6,733 nucleotides of DNA from Candidatus Gastranaerophilales bacterium (GTDB lineage Bacteria; Cyanobacteriota; Vampirovibrionia; Gastranaerophilales; Gastranaerophilaceae). The notes beneath the pieces are model-generated. The model did not search any database, was not told the DNA's origin, and was given only the letters and a program-made list of their open reading frames with translations. The translations under genes were made by a program, and so were the position numbers. This document shows positions 5,290 through 6,733 of this stretch, piece after piece; position 1 is the first letter of the stretch, and each line of letters opens with the position of its first letter. The stretch spans positions 1-6,733 of the forward strand of contig CAJONH010000176.1 of the NCBI GenBank assembly GCA_905235825.1, in the 5' to 3' direction.

Positions 5290-6733
5290 TACTGTTATTA
5301 TTAAAAATCTGACAAAAACATTCGGAAATTGCATCGCAATTGATAATTTGTCATTGAATATAAAAAAAGGATATATAACGGGAATAATAGGAGCTGACGG
5401 GACAGGGAAAACTACTCTTTTAAGAATAATTACGGGGCTTATGCTGCCTGATTGCGGAGAAATATCTGTTTTAGGGTTTAATCCTTCTTTGCAGAAATAT
5501 GAACTGAATAAACATATAGGTTATATGCCTCAAAAATTCGGCTTATATGAAGATTTAACGGTAATAGAAAATTTAAGATTATATGCCGATTTAAAAAATG
5601 TTCCGAAAGAATTTGATAAAATGCTTGAATTTACAAATCTTGCTCCTTTTCAAAACAGACTTGCCGGTGCATTATCGGGCGGAATGAAGCAAAAACTGGG
5701 TTTAGCGTGTACGCTGTTGGGAAGTCCGGATTTTTTAATTTTGGATGAGCCGTCAGTGGGTGTTGACCCTATATCACGCCGAGATTTAATGAAAATGGTA
5801 AAAGAAATGATATCTCCCGATACTACCGTTTTATGGTCAACCGCATATTTAGATGAAGCACACAGTTTTGACAGTTCCGTAGTTATGGATAAAGGCAGAG
5901 TTATTTATGAGGGTAAACCTCATGATTTGGCTTCAACCTCCAAAGAATTTGAAAATAAAGTAGTTGACCTTATGGGCGGATATAAACAAGAGGATTCTTT
6001 AATCGCAAAAAATTATGAATATCATTATCAATATTGTACGAATGAAAAGGAAATCTGCTATACGGTAGAGGCAGATAATCTTGAAAAAAAATACGGTCAT
6101 TTTTATGCGGTAAAAAATAATACATTTAAAATAAAAAAAGGAGAAATATTCGGACTTTTAGGCCCAAACGGTGCGGGAAAATCAACCTCATTCAAAATGA
6201 TGTGCGGTCTTGCTAAACCGACAGGCGGAACTGCAAGGATAATGGGGCTTGATATAATAAAAAATTCCGAAAGAGCACGTTCAAATATCGGATATATGGC
6301 TCAAAAATTTTCATTATATTCTTCTTTAACGGTTAGAGAAAATCTCGAATTTTTTGCACTTGCTTACGGGATAAAACTATCGGAAAGAAAAAAGAAAGTT
6401 GATAATATTATAAGTGTTTTTAATCTTAATGATTATGAAAAACAAAAGGCAGGCGATTTACCGCTTGGTATAAAACAGCGTCTTTCAATGGCTTGTGCAT
6501 TAATACATAATCCTCCGATATTATTTTTGGATGAACCGACATCGGGTGTTGATATAATTACCCGCCGTGATTTTTGGACTCATATTGTTGCTCTTGCAAG
6601 CAAAGGAGTTACGGTTTTAGTTACGACTCATTTTATGGATGAAGCAGAATTTTGCGACAGAATAAGTCTTTTTTATAACGGTGAAACCGTTGCGATAGGA
6701 ACGCCCGAAGAATTAAAACACAAGGCAAAAGCA
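5279..6733 (+). CDS. ybhF: tandem ABC ATPase of an ABC-2 exporter, YbhF-like (partial, C-terminus off the right edge)
   Basis: Two ABC ATPase domains in one chain, open for 485 codons to the edge. Domain 1 (about 1-215): Walker A GADGTGKTT (38-46), Q-loop Gln85, signature LSGGMKQ (132-138), Walker B LILDEP with catalytic Glu157, and STAYLDEA (187-194), where the switch histidine is Ala189. Domain 2 (about 260-485): Walker A GPNGAGKST (295-303), Gln342, degenerate signature LPLGIKQ (394-400), Walker B LFLDEP with Glu419, and His451. GYMPQKFGLYEDLTV, GVDPISRR and GYMAQKFSLY are close to E. coli YbhF as I recall it. That protein is 578 residues with a 30-35 residue tail after this point, so only a short end should be missing. 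The inter-domain linker (218-265) looks about 60 residues shorter than in E. coli. The ATG overlaps the adaptor's stop and lacks a strong SD, suggesting translational coupling. It should power two ABC-2 permeases encoded next; YbhFSR has been linked to drug and cation export. Confidence 0.92.
   Translation, partial: MENNTVIIKNLTKTFGNCIAIDNLSLNIKKGYITGIIGADGTGKTTLLRIITGLMLPDCGEISVLGFNPSLQKYELNKHIGYMPQKFGLYEDLTVIENLRLYADLKNVPKEFDKMLEFTNLAPFQNRLAGALSGGMKQKLGLACTLLGSPDFLILDEPSVGVDPISRRDLMKMVKEMISPDTTVLWSTAYLDEAHSFDSSVVMDKGRVIYEGKPHDLASTSKEFENKVVDLMGGYKQEDSLIAKNYEYHYQYCTNEKEICYTVEADNLEKKYGHFYAVKNNTFKIKKGEIFGLLGPNGAGKSTSFKMMCGLAKPTGGTARIMGLDIIKNSERARSNIGYMAQKFSLYSSLTVRENLEFFALAYGIKLSERKKKVDNIISVFNLNDYEKQKAGDLPLGIKQRLSMACALIHNPPILFLDEPTSGVDIITRRDFWTHIVALASKGVTVLVTTHFMDEAEFCDRISLFYNGETVAIGTPEELKHKAKA

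Noticed and set aside
1..6733. CRISPR arrays, tRNA or rRNA genes, insertion sequences, phage or toxin-antitoxin genes
   Set aside because: No repeat arrays, terminal inverted repeats, cloverleaf sequences, transposase or integrase motifs were seen on either strand.

Overview
The window comes from an AT-rich bacterial chromosome (about 30% GC by eye). All five genes whose ends are visible stop with TAA, and most starts have recognisable Shine-Dalgarno (SD) sequences. The periplasmic adaptor of the efflux cluster carries the hairpin-tip pattern used to dock on TolC-type outer-membrane channels, which points to a diderm (Gram-negative-type) organism. A low-GC gut lineage such as Gastranaerophilales (Vampirovibrionia) would fit, but this is a guess from composition and gene style, not a demonstration.

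Layout. Positions 1-1110 (minus strand) hold the first 370 codons of leuC, the large subunit of 3-isopropylmalate dehydratase, cut by the left edge just after its cluster-binding cysteines. A divergent intergenic region (1111-1282) has plausible promoters facing both ways. On the plus strand follow a polytopic membrane protein resembling DUF4013 (1283-2095), a hairpin terminator, a 210-residue protein that looks like a degenerate RNase H-fold protein (2159-2791), and an FkbM-type SAM-dependent methyltransferase (2830-3645).

After an 80-base gap with a palindromic operator candidate comes a tight operon with the same order as cecR-ybhG-ybhF of Escherichia coli: a TetR-family regulator (3726-4439), an HlyD/YbhG-type periplasmic adaptor (4441-5289, one base after the regulator) and a YbhF-type tandem ATPase (5279 to the right edge, overlapping the adaptor by 11 bases). 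The two ABC-2 permeases (YbhS and YbhR type) would be expected just beyond the window.

How the genes work together. The regulator probably represses its own operon from the palindrome at 3682-3699. The adaptor, ATPase and unseen permeases would form a TolC-dependent ABC-2 exporter. LeuC acts in leucine biosynthesis and is unrelated. The three genes between the two blocks have no obvious shared pathway.

No wholly new system is evident. The points most worth a second look are a terminator whose T-run touches the next start codon, loss of the expected acidic residues in the RNase H-like protein, asymmetric nucleotide sites in the tandem ATPase, shortened adaptor and ATPase linker compared with E. 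coli as recalled, and a lysine-rich tail on the regulator. Comparisons with E. coli proteins are from memory, not from an alignment run here.
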